Below are positions 5,632 to 5,639 of a stretch of 5,639 nt of DNA, piece after piece. Numbering within the stretch: position 1 is the stretch's first letter; each line of letters opens with the position of its first letter. The stretch spans positions 1 to 5,639 of the forward strand of contig SKHS01000269.1 of assembly GCA_007116835.1 (NCBI GenBank), in the 5' to 3' direction. The translations under genes were made by a program, and so were the position numbers. The DNA comes from Halomonas sp. Its GTDB lineage: Bacteria; Pseudomonadota; Gammaproteobacteria; Pseudomonadales; Halomonadaceae. The notes below the pieces were generated by a model that had not been told where the DNA came from, did not search any database, and was given only the letters and a program-made list of their open reading frames with translations.

Positions 5632-5639
5632 GATCAAAA

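Noticed and set aside
5628..5639. Perfect 12 bp palindrome TTTTGATCAAAA at the window end, as a regulatory site
   Set aside because: It is formed by the terminator T-run plus GATCAAAA; it lacks the 4 bp spacer of an FNR box, and the sequence beyond the window is needed to judge it.

Overview
The window looks like chromosomal DNA of a halophilic or marine gammaproteobacterium, most likely a Halomonas-type organism. This is inferred from moderate GC content, the AmpG and SlyD subtypes, and a small protein resembling the CcoM subunit of Pseudomonas-type cbb3 oxidases. No marker gene fixes the taxon. There are no mobile elements, RNA genes of known families or CRISPR arrays.

Layout: (1) 118-1365, plus strand, a soluble ABC1/UbiB-family atypical kinase. 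(2) 1448-3268, plus strand, a large alpha-helical, TPR-like protein with an internal SEC-C zinc motif. It lies 82 bp downstream of the kinase gene and may be co-transcribed with it. (3) 3273-4643, minus strand, an AmpG-family muropeptide permease that converges on the SEC-C gene with only 4 bp between stop codons. (4) 4762-5280, plus strand, a SlyD-type FKBP peptidyl-prolyl isomerase, divergent from ampG across a 118 bp intergenic region. (5) 5414-5539, plus strand, a 41-residue single-span membrane protein, the best candidate in the window for an overlooked gene. Its sequence resembles CcoM, the small subunit of cbb3 cytochrome oxidase. (6) A structured 3' region ending in a strong intrinsic terminator at 5601-5631.

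The most informative part is the right end. The small gene is preceded by two FNR/ANR-like palindromes exactly 50 bp apart. The proximal one is centred about 41 bp upstream of the start point expected from a plausible -10 hexamer, which is the class II FNR geometry. An oxygen-responsive promoter in front of a CcoM-like protein supports a role in microaerobic respiration. The protein assignment and the promoter reading come from different evidence and agree.

The other genes are housekeeping functions with no obvious shared pathway: lipid or quinone-linked kinase, unknown helical scaffold, cell-wall recycling and protein folding. I see no multi-gene defence or biosynthetic system here.
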